NCBI GenBank assembly: GCA_022510505.1
Contig: JAFLTL010000020.1
Span: 1 to 43,305, forward strand
DNA from: Muribaculaceae bacterium
GTDB lineage: Bacteria > Bacteroidota > Bacteroidia > Bacteroidales > Muribaculaceae
Direction: 5' to 3'
Length of the DNA: 43,305 bases
The stretch's first letter is position 1. The number at the start of each line of letters is the position of its first letter. The notes beneath the pieces were generated by a model. That model was not told the DNA's origin. It ran no database searches and saw only the letters and a list, made by a program, of their open reading frames with translations. The translations under genes and the position numbers were made by a program. Positions 1-7,849 of the stretch are shown piece after piece.

Positions 1-490
1 TTTTATCAGTGAATAATTTGCGTAATTTTTCCATTCCGGACTTAAACCTTGATTTAGCGGTGGATTGTGGTATCGACAGTATATTACTGATCTCTACGAA
101 AGTAATATCCCCCATTATCTTCATTCTTATAACATCTGCCTCTTGAGGCTCAATATTTTTCAGGTATGTGTCAACCCTTTCAAATTCAAGTTTTTCAGCA
201 ATATCAATTGCATCATCTTCAATATCAAGTTCTTCTATCCATACTATTTCATTCTTCTGGTTTCTTTGCTTATCAATACACAAATTGAGGACTATTCTAA
301 AAAGATAGGAACGAACACTTTCAAGCTTGATTTCTTTCGTATTCTTTTCTAATAATTTGAGGATAGCTTCATACACTATATCCTCTGCTTCCTCTCGATT
401 ACCGATCCTGTAAAATGCAAAACGAAATAAATAATCGAGATTTTCTTCAACTATCTTGCTAATTGTATTTCGTTTCTTGCCTTTGAACAT
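1..490 (-). CDS. ECF-type RNA polymerase sigma-70 factor (3' end cut by window edge)
   Basis: An open frame starts with ATG at 490-488 and runs without a stop to base 1 (163 codons seen). The N-terminal half has a sigma region 2 pattern with GNREEAEDIVYEA followed by a helix and FRIVLNLCIDKQRN. The C-terminal half has a region 4 helix-turn-helix with VIRMKIMGDITFVEISN and IPQSTAKSRFKSG. These are typical of small extracytoplasmic-function sigma factors, which redirect RNA polymerase to a small regulon; in Bacteroidales they often pair with an anti-sigma factor and control outer-membrane uptake systems. The partner would lie to the left of the window. The gene is much AT-richer than the genes from 1 kb onward. 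Family assignment is firm; the regulon is unknown. Confidence 0.85.
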   Translation of the reverse strand, partial: MFKGKKRNTISKIVEENLDYLFRFAFYRIGNREEAEDIVYEAILKLLEKNTKEIKLESVRSYLFRIVLNLCIDKQRNQKNEIVWIEELDIEDDAIDIAEKLEFERVDTYLKNIEPQEADVIRMKIMGDITFVEISNILSIPQSTAKSRFKSGMEKLRKLFTDK

Positions 491-794
491 TTTTACAGCT
501 GTCTTTCATATAATAAGACGGAAAAATCTAAAAATCGACGAGATTTAATAGTTAAAAAATGTAAATAAATTTCGGATTGACTTCAGTTTGTTTATTAAGA
601 TTTTTAGGATGTATCACTCGACATTAATGTTTGTTACCATTTTGTTACTTACGATATTAGAATTATAAGGGATAAAATTGAATTACATACTTTTATCTTT
701 TATAAATTGACTATTAGCTATAATAGCTATCACAGCTAAATTAGCCAAACAAATAGCACCAATTTCATTAACCGGCTCCTCCCTTCTCAATTCC
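491..794. other. AT-rich intergenic region, no gene recognised
   Basis: About 300 bases of AT-rich sequence between the sigma factor start and the possible gene remnant at 795-968. All frames are broken by stops. Apart from the possible promoter next to the sigma factor start I see no clear promoter, RNA gene or strong hairpin. TAGCTATAATAGCTATCACAGCTA near 714-737 contains repeated AGCTA steps but no stable structure. Confidence 0.5.
501..528 (-). promoter_or_regulatory. possible autoregulatory promoter of the sigma factor gene
   Basis: Just upstream of the sigma factor start, on the minus strand, there is a T-run followed by CCGTCTTATTATATG and GAAAGAC. GTCTT (501-505) and AAGAC (515-519) form a short inverted repeat. 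No good TAnnTTTG box with a partner TTG was found here, so the gene may be read by an ECF holoenzyme. This is inference only. Confidence 0.22.
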
Positions 795-968
795 TTAAAA
801 AGCCACAACCACTTTCACCTGCATCGACTCTGATGATTGAGAATCGTCATTTGACGGATTATCGTCGAAGGTGATATACATTATGCCAATAGTACTAGGC
901 GTCCCTGATCTGCATTGAAAAAGTGCTATCGGCACTTTGTTTTTTACCTCGTACGCTTGCACGCGGGT
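795..968 (-). pseudogene. possible C-terminal remnant of a degraded protein gene
   Basis: On the minus strand a 57-codon frame runs from just after a TAA at 971-969 to a TAA at 797-795. Its translation has protein-like composition, with PIALFQCRSGTPSTIGIMY followed by ITFDDNPSNDDSQ and an ending of QVKVVVAF, which resembles the last beta strands of a larger protein. There is no ATG near its beginning, and the aquaporin terminator lies directly upstream, so there is no room for an intact gene. I read it as the tail of a gene lost by deletion. I do not recognise the family, and chance coding cannot be excluded. Confidence 0.3.
920..945 (+). terminator. hairpin with T-run, terminator-like
   Basis: AAAGTGC (920-926) and GCACTTT (932-938) form a perfect 7-bp stem with loop TATCG, followed by GTTTTTT. 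It has the form of a plus-strand intrinsic terminator, but no plus-strand gene ends just before it. It could act on read-through transcripts or be part of the decayed region. Confidence 0.35.
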
Positions 969-970
969 TT

Positions 971-1006
971 AAAAAAAGAGTGTGGGCGAGATTCGTGCCC
1001 ACACTC
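971..1006 (-). terminator. intrinsic terminator of the aquaporin gene
   Basis: Read on the minus strand, GAGTGTGGGC and GCCCACACTC form a perfect 10-bp stem (1006-997 with 987-978) around a 9-nt loop, followed directly by seven T. It lies 28 bases after the aquaporin stop codon, in the right place and orientation to end that transcript. Confidence 0.9.
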
Positions 1007-1033
1007 CAAAAACACCCCTGGTGGGATGGTTTT

Positions 1034-1732
1034 TTAGATTGCTTCTTTAGCGCGATATTTTGCAACTACCTGCCAAGCTAGGACGGCCAGAACGGCACCG
1101 CAGAACGGACCAACAACCATAATCCAGAAGTCGCCCCAAGCATGAGGTGAGAACAAGGCTGGACCAAAGCTACGAGCAGGGTTAACCGAACAGTTATCAA
1201 CGGGAATTCCAACAATGTTGACCAAACCGAGAGCCAAACCGATAGCTAGACCGGCAAACTTGGCCGAACCCTGGTTGGGGTCGGTGGCACCAAGTACGAT
1301 CATTACGAAGAAGAAAGTCAGCAGAATCTCCGAAAGCAATGCCATGGGAGCTGTTGCACCTTCTTGAAGCACGTTGGCTGCAACATAGTTGTCGCTGAAA
1401 GCGGTGATACCGCCAAAATTGAACTCAGGAGCAATGTTCATGAACCAGAAAAGGAAGCCTGCACCGATGGCCGCTCCAACAAGTTGGCTGACAATGTAAC
1501 CGCAACATTCGCCAAATTTCATTCTTCCGCTCAACCAAACTGCCAATGAAACGGCGGGGTTAACGTGACAACCCGAGATGTTGCCGATGCAATAACATAG
1601 ACAAACCAATACGAGTCCGAAACAAAGTCCGATTCCCAGGACACCAATTTTGGGACCTGCCAACACTGCGCTACCGCAAGCGAGGAGAACAAGGAACATT
1701 GTTCCGATTCCTTCGGCAAAGAATTTTTTCAT
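1034..1732 (-). CDS. aqpZ: aquaporin Z-like MIP channel
   Basis: A 232-residue inner-membrane channel of the MIP family, about the length of E. coli AqpZ (231). Both NPA boxes are intact (residues 58-60 and 184-186), each followed by a half-helix, and six hydrophobic membrane spans can be traced. Expected role: passive water transport across the cytoplasmic membrane. At the selectivity filter the AqpZ Phe (here F38) and Arg (R187) are kept, but the AqpZ His aligns with Asn172 and the Thr aligns with Cys181, so small solutes other than water may pass. The gene lies 62 bases after gldE on the same strand and ends in its own strong terminator. No clear separate promoter was found, so it may be read from the upstream run. 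Family is sure; substrate is not. Confidence 0.93.
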   Translation of the reverse strand: MKKFFAEGIGTMFLVLLACGSAVLAGPKIGVLGIGLCFGLVLVCLCYCIGNISGCHVNPAVSLAVWLSGRMKFGECCGYIVSQLVGAAIGAGFLFWFMNIAPEFNFGGITAFSDNYVAANVLQEGATAPMALLSEILLTFFFVMIVLGATDPNQGSAKFAGLAIGLALGLVNIVGIPVDNCSVNPARSFGPALFSPHAWGDFWIMVVGPFCGAVLAVLAWQVVAKYRAKEAI

Positions 1733-1794
1733 AGTGATGATTTTTAATTGGTTAAAAAAACGAGGTTGTTTATTCTGAAATGTGTGTCGTCATC

Positions 1795-3057
1795 TTATTG
1801 TTCTTCTGGCATCACCTTCACACGAACGCTGGAGATTCGGTGACCGGTGATGTCGAGGATCAGGAAACGGCAACGACCGTAGACGAGCGGCTCCTTGGGC
1901 TTGGGAAAGTCTCCCTTGATGGCCAGAAGCATACCTGCAAGGGTCTCACACTCGGCCGTGACCTCCTCGTAGTCGTTCTCATCGAGGTCGGTGATGCGGA
2001 AAAAGTCGGTCAGCAGCGTCTTTCCTTCGAACACGAATGTGTTGTCGGCCAGCCGCTGATAGGTTTTCTCATCCTCATCATATTCGTCGTTTATGTCGCC
2101 CACGATCTCCTCAAGAACATCCTCGAGTGTCACTATCCCCTGAGTACCTCCATATTCGTCTACAACCACAGCCATGTGTATCTTCAGCTTACGGAAGTCC
2201 TCCATCAGGTCATCCAAGTTGCGGGACTCGGGAACGAAGTAAGGCTCCCGAACTAGCTGATGCCAGTCGAAATCGGATCCTTCATTCCGGTGGGGGAGAA
2301 GATCGCGGCTATAGAGAATCCCTTTTATATCGTCACGGCTGTCACCCACAACAGGCAGACGCGAGTAGCCGCTCTCGATAACTTTCTTCATTACTTCCTG
2401 AAAGTTCCATTCGTAGTCAATGTCGGTGATGTCCATTCGGGAAGTCATGATTTCCGAAGCGTTAGTATCGCCGAAACGGAGAATGCCTTCCAGCATCTCT
2501 TTCTCGTCTTCGGCCTTGACATCGGTAATTTCAAGCGCCTGACTGAGTTCGTCGGCCGAGATGTTGACAGCCTGTTTGGTGACTACTCGGTTAACGATGC
2601 CCGAACCACGTGCCAGGATGTTGGCAAAGGGTGAGAGCAGAGCGACAATACCCTTCATTGTGGGAGCCGCATGGCGCACCCAGTTCAACGGATAAACATC
2701 GGCATAGAGTTTCGGTATGATTTCTCCGAACAACAAGATCAGGAAGGTCAGCAGGACAGTTTGTAACAGGAACGATTGCCACTCCGGCATTTGGTCGAAC
2801 AGTGGCGACAGGGCAAAGCTACAAAGGATAACAATGGTGACATTCACTAGATTGTTGGCAATCAGTATGGTAGCCAGTAGCTTCTCGGGATTGGCAAGCA
2901 ATCGTCGAACTGTGTCGGCCACCGGCATTTCGTCGATTTCCTCTTCATCACCTTTAGGCGAAAGAGAAAAGAATGCAATCTCACTTCCCGAGATAAATCC
3001 TGAGACGATGAGAGCCAGGAAAGCAATCGATAGAACTATTATTTGAGAGGTACTCAC
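1795..3057 (-). CDS. gldE: GldE-type CNNM/CBS-domain membrane protein
   Basis: A 420-residue protein with an N-terminal CNNM-type membrane domain (spans near residues 5-27, 60-85, 90-115 and 130-150, with FGEIIPKLYA between), a pair of CBS domains (about 200-320, with GYSRLPVVGDSRDDIKG and VVVDEYGGTQGIVTLEDV) and a C-terminal CorC/HlyC transporter-associated domain (about 340-415). Proteins of this type are linked to magnesium/cobalt efflux, and in Bacteroidota the orthologue is named GldE from gliding species. In a non-gliding gut species the likely role is ion homeostasis or support of envelope lipoprotein function. Its start overlaps the stop of the kinase-like gene by one base, indicating translational coupling. 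The specific gldE name rests on architecture and lineage. Confidence 0.85.
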   Translation of the reverse strand: MSTSQIIVLSIAFLALIVSGFISGSEIAFFSLSPKGDEEEIDEMPVADTVRRLLANPEKLLATILIANNLVNVTIVILCSFALSPLFDQMPEWQSFLLQTVLLTFLILLFGEIIPKLYADVYPLNWVRHAAPTMKGIVALLSPFANILARGSGIVNRVVTKQAVNISADELSQALEITDVKAEDEKEMLEGILRFGDTNASEIMTSRMDITDIDYEWNFQEVMKKVIESGYSRLPVVGDSRDDIKGILYSRDLLPHRNEGSDFDWHQLVREPYFVPESRNLDDLMEDFRKLKIHMAVVVDEYGGTQGIVTLEDVLEEIVGDINDEYDEDEKTYQRLADNTFVFEGKTLLTDFFRITDLDENDYEEVTAECETLAGMLLAIKGDFPKPKEPLVYGRCRFLILDITGHRISSVRVKVMPEEQ

Positions 3058-3716
3058 TAAGCGTTGTTGTTGATGAAACGTTCCCTGACAATGTCGGCTA
3101 TCATGCGTGCAATCGTAGGGATTGGAACAACCGACGAGTCAACCGTAAGGTCGTAGGAGGACGCATCGCCCCACTTCTTGTCGGTGTAGAAATTATAGAA
3201 AGAGGCACGTAACCGATTGGTACGACGCAGCGTCTCGCGGGCCTTCTTTGGATCGCACGACGGCTCACGTTGCAGGATTCGGTTAACACAGGCCTCTTCG
3301 GAAGCATGAACAAAGACGTTGAACACTCGATCCACGTCTCGCAAAACATAGTCGGCTGTTCGGCCAACAATGACGCAGGAACCCTTGCGAGCGAGTTCGT
3401 GTATAATATCGCTGAGTGCACTGTAGAGCGAGTCGTCACTGATGGAGTTTGACCCGAGATAGTGGGTCGAAGGATTAAGTCCCATGTTGAACCATAGAAG
3501 TCCGCTGAGGAACGACGGACTTCTCTCGTCATTCTTCTCGAAGAATTCCTCCTTCATTCCGGCATTACGTGCAGCATGGACCAGCAACTCCTTGTCGTAG
3601 TAGTCGATTCCCAGTTCCCGGGCAATGGCTTTGCCCAGTTCACGTCCACCGCTTCCAAACTGGCGTCCGACGGTGATGACGAAATTCCTCTTGCTGTCGG
3701 TATTGCTATCGCTCAT
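3057..3716 (-). CDS. cytidylate kinase-like family protein
   Basis: 219 residues with the P-loop variant GRQFGSGGRELG at residues 17-28 and YYDKELLVHAARNAGM after it, the signature of the cytidylate-kinase-like family (Cytidylate_kin2). Further conserved parts are GSCVIVGRTADYVL and VFVHASEEACVNRI. Members are predicted to bind nucleotides, but the substrate of this branch is not settled, and it is distinct from the true Cmk that phosphorylates CMP. It sits 4 bases after pyrC and overlaps gldE by one base, so it is made with a pyrimidine biosynthesis enzyme, which fits a nucleotide-related role. Identity of the family is firm, function inferred. Confidence 0.82.
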   Translation of the reverse strand: MSDSNTDSKRNFVITVGRQFGSGGRELGKAIARELGIDYYDKELLVHAARNAGMKEEFFEKNDERSPSFLSGLLWFNMGLNPSTHYLGSNSISDDSLYSALSDIIHELARKGSCVIVGRTADYVLRDVDRVFNVFVHASEEACVNRILQREPSCDPKKARETLRRTNRLRASFYNFYTDKKWGDASSYDLTVDSSVVPIPTIARMIADIVRERFINNNA

Positions 3717-3720
3717 AGAA

Positions 3721-5070
3721 TCAGATGTTAAATTTCACCGCTCGAGCGCTCCTGTTGAATTCGCCGGTGACGTTGTCGAAAACCAATGTGCCGTTCGACC
3801 AGGTCTTTTCAACAACATAGTGGCATGGGAGACCCTCATAGGGTGTCCACCCACATTTTGACAACACCATCGAATTATCGTAGACTTTCTCACTGAAGCA
3901 TGCAATCATCGTCAGGTCGGCATAGTATCCTTTGCGCAGGAATCCGCGCCGGTCAATATTCCAAATGACCGCCGGATTGCCGCTCATCTTGGCACTCAGC
4001 ATGCTAAATGGCTTTGAGAACGAGTGGAAAAGGTCGAACATCAGCGGTAGAGAGAATTGAACACCTGGCATCCCCGATGCCGCTTTGTTAACGTCTCCCT
4101 TTTTATCATCCGGCAGATGGGGCGCATGGTCGGTGGCTATGACATCGATCGTGCCGTCAAAAACCGCCTCAGTCAACCGAGTTCGGTCACTGATACTTTT
4201 TACGGCCGGGTTACATTTTATCAGAGAACCTTTGGCTTCGTAGAAAGATGAAGCGAAGAGAAGATATTGCGGACAAGTCTCGGAGGTTACCAGGTTCTCC
4301 TTGGCCGAAAGTTCAGCCAGGAAGTCACACTCTTCAGCAGTGGAGACATGCATCACATGCAACGGATGACGGTGTCTCAGAGCTATGTCGACAATCTTTT
4401 TCGTGGCCGAAAGACATGCTTCGCGGCTTCTTATCAACGGATGAAATTCTATGGGCATCCTGCTTCCCGAAAATTCCCGCTCCAACCATTCACGATTCCT
4501 TACGATGATAGTCTCATCCTCGGCATGCACGGCAATTCGTGCTGATGTTTCCGAAAAGAGTCGGTCAAGGTAGGCCATGTCGTCGGTAGCCGCCGAGGCA
4601 GTAGTGGCTCCCATAAAGAGCTTTATGCCGGGAATCGATTCATAGGGAGCCGACTTAAGAAAGCCGATGTTGCCAGTGGTTGCCCCGATGAAGAAGGCAT
4701 AATTTACATAGGAATGTTCGGATGCTATGACCATCTTTTCTTCCCAGGAAGCCAGGTCGACAGTGGGCGGAACTGTGTTGGGCATATCGAAGAAGGTGGT
4801 AACACCTCCTGCGGCTGCCGCACGGCTTTCCGAATCAATGTCACCCTTACGGGTGAAGCCAGGCTCACGAAAATGCACATGCTCGTCAATCACGCCAGGT
4901 AATAGGAATTTCCCTTCGGCATCAATCACATTGTCGAACCGTGACTTATCGGCCGTGAACTCACCTTCACCTAAGTCATCTATAAAATCATCAACAACCG
5001 AGACCCAACCGCAAGGGACATCGCGGTCGGAGTCAATTAATCGGGCATTATGTATTAGTGTAGATGACAT
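3721..5070 (-). CDS. pyrC: dihydroorotase
   Basis: 449 residues, the size of class I dihydroorotases. Zinc-binding HxH is seen in IDEHVHFREPG (H64, H66), and further amidohydrolase motifs are GIKLFMGATT, HPLHVMHVST and the late ATDHAPH with the catalytic Asp. It catalyses ring closure of carbamoyl aspartate to dihydroorotate, the third step of UMP synthesis, in the cytosol. It lies 12 bases after the glycosyltransferase and 4 bases before the cytidylate kinase-like gene, within one transcription unit. No regulatory leader is visible. The enzyme identity is confident. Confidence 0.95.
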   Translation of the reverse strand: MSSTLIHNARLIDSDRDVPCGWVSVVDDFIDDLGEGEFTADKSRFDNVIDAEGKFLLPGVIDEHVHFREPGFTRKGDIDSESRAAAAGGVTTFFDMPNTVPPTVDLASWEEKMVIASEHSYVNYAFFIGATTGNIGFLKSAPYESIPGIKLFMGATTASAATDDMAYLDRLFSETSARIAVHAEDETIIVRNREWLEREFSGSRMPIEFHPLIRSREACLSATKKIVDIALRHRHPLHVMHVSTAEECDFLAELSAKENLVTSETCPQYLLFASSFYEAKGSLIKCNPAVKSISDRTRLTEAVFDGTIDVIATDHAPHLPDDKKGDVNKAASGMPGVQFSLPLMFDLFHSFSKPFSMLSAKMSGNPAVIWNIDRRGFLRKGYYADLTMIACFSEKVYDNSMVLSKCGWTPYEGLPCHYVVEKTWSNGTLVFDNVTGEFNRSARAVKFNI

Positions 5071-5082
5071 TTAGGTTGTTTT

Positions 5083-5832
5083 TCAATCTTTTTTCTTCCT
5101 TTGTGGAAATTTCCTCCTCAGAGAGTCCAGGCGTAGGCGAATGACACCCAGCATTGCCTCACCGAATATGCTGGAATTCATCTTGCTGGTTCCCAGCACG
5201 CGGTTGACGAAGATGATTGGCACCTCCTCGATGTCGAAACCACAGTTCTTGGCGGTCAGCTTCATCTCTATCTGGAATGCATAACCCTTGAATCGGATAT
5301 TGTCGAGCGGAATTGTCTCAAGAACCTCACGACGATAGCAGACGAACCCGGCAGTAGTGTCTTTCACTTTCAGACCGGTCACCATATTGACATATTTCGA
5401 TGCGAAATAGGACATCAAAACGCGTCCCATTGGCCAGTTGACAACATTGACGCCTGTGACATATCGGGAGCCGACGGCCATCTGTGCCCGTTCCTCACAC
5501 GCCTCGCGAAGTTTCAACAGGTCCTGTGGATTGTGGGAAAAATCGGCATCCATCTCGAAAATGTACTCATAGTCTCTTTTCAAGGCCCATTTGAACCCTT
5601 CGATATAGGCCGTTCCCAAGCCGAGTTTTCCGGGACGCTCAATTAAATGGACGCGTCCCAAATGCTCGACCCGTTTCTGCTTGACTATTTCGGCTGTTCC
5701 GTCGGGACTGTTGTCGTCGATGACCAAAACATCCATGGGGAGAGGAAGATTGATCACGGCATCAATTATGGCTGCCGCGTTCTCCTTCTCGTTATACATG
5801 GGTATGATTACCAGACTGTCGGATTTACTCAT
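5083..5832 (-). CDS. GT2 polyprenol-phosphate mannosyltransferase-like glycosyltransferase
   Basis: A GT-A fold family 2 enzyme of 249 residues with [12 protein letters not shown] at the start, [27 protein letters not shown] and the metal-binding DAD (residues 95-97) in [13 protein letters not shown]. This is the pattern of dolichol/polyprenol-phosphate mannose synthases, which move a sugar from a nucleotide donor to a lipid phosphate at the inner face of the membrane. There is no C-terminal membrane domain. I chose the ATG at 5832-5830 because it overlaps the fumarase stop as ATGA; a frame extending to 5862 exists but would overlap fumarase by 34 bases and adds residues unlike the family. 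The sugar and lipid are inferred from the family. Confidence 0.88.
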   Translation of the reverse strand: MSKSDSLVIIPMYNEKENAAAIIDAVINLPLPMDVLVIDDNSPDGTAEIVKQKRVEHLGRVHLIERPGKLGLGTAYIEGFKWALKRDYEYIFEMDADFSHNPQDLLKLREACEERAQMAVGSRYVTGVNVVNWPMGRVLMSYFASKYVNMVTGLKVKDTTAGFVCYRREVLETIPLDNIRFKGYAFQIEMKLTAKNCGFDIEEVPIIFVNRVLGTSKMNSSIFGEAMLGVIRLRLDSLRRKFPQRKKKD

Positions 5833-7484
5833 GTTTTGCTGACGATTGGACATTGGACGCACTTCTCGGAAATCTCGGTGAAGAAGTCGTTTCCTTTGTC
5901 GTCAACGAGGATGAATGCGGGGAAGTCTTCTACCTTGATCTTCCATATAGCTTCCATTCCCAGTTCGGGATACTCTAGAAGCTCGACGCTCTTGATGGAA
6001 TCATGGGCAAGGATTGCAGCCGGTCCACCAATTGAGCCAAGATAGAACCCTCCATGTTTCTTGCACGCGTCGGTTACCTGCTTGCTGCGATTACCCTTGG
6101 CTATCATCACCATCGAGCCACCTGCACTTTGGAATTGGTCTACATAGGAGTCCATACGACCTGCTGTTGTGGGACCGAAGGAGCCGGAGGCCATTCCAGC
6201 AGGAGTCTTAGCCGGTCCGGCATAGTAGATGGGATGATCTTTGAGATACTGAGGCATCGGTTCACCCTTGTCGAGGCGCTCCTTGATTTTGGCATGGGCA
6301 ATGTCACGGCCCACGATGATGGTGCCCTTCAATGACAAACGGGTTGCAACTGGATATTGTGACAGGGTCTTCAAAACCTCTTCCATGGGCTTGTCGAGGT
6401 TAATCTTGACTACGTCGCCTTCGCCCTTCTTACGATATTCTTCCGGTATCAGTTCGCCGGGATTGGAGTCGAGCTTCTCAATCCAAAGTCCATCGCGGTT
6501 AATCTTGGCCTTTACGTTACGGTCGGCCGAACAACTGACGCCCATGCCGATAGGACAGGAGGCCCCGTGACGTGGCAAACGGATCACACGAATGTCATGG
6601 GCAAAATATTTGCCGCCAAACTGTGCTCCTAGACCCAGCTTACGGGATGCCTCAAGCAACTCTTTCTCGAGTTCCACGTCGCGGAACGCATGGCCATATT
6701 CGTTACCTTTTGTAGGTAGACTGTCATAGTATTTGATTGATGCTTTTTTGACTGTCTCCAAATTCTTTTCGGCCGAAGTGCCACCAATCACGAAGGCGAT
6801 GTGGTAGGGAGGACAAGCCGCTGTTCCCAACGACTTCATCTTCTCCACAAGGAACGGCACCAAAGTCTTGGGATTGATGATGGCCTTGGTTTCCTGATAG
6901 AGATAAGTCTTGTTGGCCGAACCTCCACCCTTGGCTACAAACACGAATTTATATTCATCGCCGTCAACAGCATAGAGATCAATTTGGGCTGGCAGGTTGC
7001 AACCTGTGTTCACCTCGTCATACATGTTGAGGGGTGCATTCTGGGAATAACGAAGGTTGTCGGTAGTATAGGTCTCATAGACTCCTGCTGATATGTATTC
7101 CTCATCTTTTCCTCCGGTGTAGACATTTTGGCCTTTCTTACCGAAGACAATGGCTGTGCCCGTATCCTGACAGAAGGGGAGTTGACCTTTTGCAGCAATC
7201 TCAGCATTGCGAAGCATCGTCAGAGCCACGAATTTGTCGTTTTCGCTTGCTTCGGGGTCGTGAAGTATCTTGGCTACCATCTCGTTGTGCTCTCGACGCA
7301 ACATGAAGGCGTTATCATGAGTGGCCTGACGGGCCAGAACGGTGAGCGCCTGAGGGTCGATATTAAGTATCTCGCGACCACAGCAATTTTCAACCTTGAC
7401 AAAATCTTTTGTCAGCAGATAATATTCGGTTGTGTCTTTCCCTAGCGGGAACATTTCCTGATAATGAAACGGTTTGGTTGGCAT
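5829..7484 (-). CDS. fumA: class I iron-sulfur fumarate hydratase
   Basis: 551 residues, very close in sequence and length to E. coli FumA/FumB, including the start KPFHYQ and the KGNRS segment. The three cluster ligands fall at the same numbers as in FumA: C105 ([10 protein letters not shown]), C224 (TAACPPYH) and C318 ([10 protein letters not shown]). It interconverts fumarate and malate; in fermentative Bacteroidales it runs towards fumarate for the reductive succinate pathway. Its 4Fe-4S cluster is oxygen-sensitive, consistent with an anaerobe. It lies 23 bases after trxA and overlaps the glycosyltransferase start as ATGA. Assignment is firm; A versus B naming is not meaningful here. Confidence 0.95.
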   Translation of the reverse strand: MPTKPFHYQEMFPLGKDTTEYYLLTKDFVKVENCCGREILNIDPQALTVLARQATHDNAFMLRREHNEMVAKILHDPEASENDKFVALTMLRNAEIAAKGQLPFCQDTGTAIVFGKKGQNVYTGGKDEEYISAGVYETYTTDNLRYSQNAPLNMYDEVNTGCNLPAQIDLYAVDGDEYKFVFVAKGGGSANKTYLYQETKAIINPKTLVPFLVEKMKSLGTAACPPYHIAFVIGGTSAEKNLETVKKASIKYYDSLPTKGNEYGHAFRDVELEKELLEASRKLGLGAQFGGKYFAHDIRVIRLPRHGASCPIGMGVSCSADRNVKAKINRDGLWIEKLDSNPGELIPEEYRKKGEGDVVKINLDKPMEEVLKTLSQYPVATRLSLKGTIIVGRDIAHAKIKERLDKGEPMPQYLKDHPIYYAGPAKTPAGMASGSFGPTTAGRMDSYVDQFQSAGGSMVMIAKGNRSKQVTDACKKHGGFYLGSIGGPAAILAHDSIKSVELLEYPELGMEAIWKIKVEDFPAFILVDDKGNDFFTEISEKCVQCPIVSKT

Positions 7485-7507
7485 GACGAAAATTTGAACT
7501 GGTTGGA

Positions 7508-7831
7508 TTATAAGGCTAAAAGTTTCTCGATGGCGGCCACTATGGTCTCGCGTGATTGTGAACCGGCCAAACGAATGTCGGTCTTCTTTCCGTCCTTGAA
7601 GAACAGAAGAGTTGGAATGCTCATCACTCGGTTTTCAACAGCAAGGTCGTTCTGCTCGTCAACATTGTACTTGCCAATAACGACTTTCCCTTCATATTCA
7701 TTGGCGAGTTCCTCGACAATGGGGGATATTGCTTTACAAGGTCCACACCATGTGGCCCAGAAGTCTACAATCACGGGCTTACCCGATTCGATGATTTCCT
7801 TGACGTTAGCGTCGGTGAATGTTACTGCCAT
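7508..7831 (-). CDS. trxA: thioredoxin
   Basis: 107 residues, the usual size of thioredoxin 1, with the redox motif WCGPC (cysteines 29 and 32) in [14 protein letters not shown] and the cis-proline in MSIPTLLFF. No signal peptide, so it is cytosolic. It reduces protein disulfides using electrons from thioredoxin reductase. It sits between dnaE (18 bases before) and the fumarase (23 bases after). Keeping a cytosolic reductant next to an Fe-S enzyme could help it survive oxidative stress, but that is inference. No unusual features. Confidence 0.95.
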   Translation of the reverse strand: MAVTFTDANVKEIIESGKPVIVDFWATWCGPCKAISPIVEELANEYEGKVVIGKYNVDEQNDLAVENRVMSIPTLLFFKDGKKTDIRLAGSQSRETIVAAIEKLLAL

Positions 7832-7849
7832 TTTATTTTGTTTTAGTTG

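Noticed and set aside
65-352. Plus-strand 95-residue open frame
   Set aside because: It is antisense to the ECF sigma factor gene, has low-complexity hydrophobic composition and no family resemblance.
1780-2256. Plus-strand 158-residue open frame
   Set aside because: Antisense to the CBS/CorC part of gldE, which has all domains in place.
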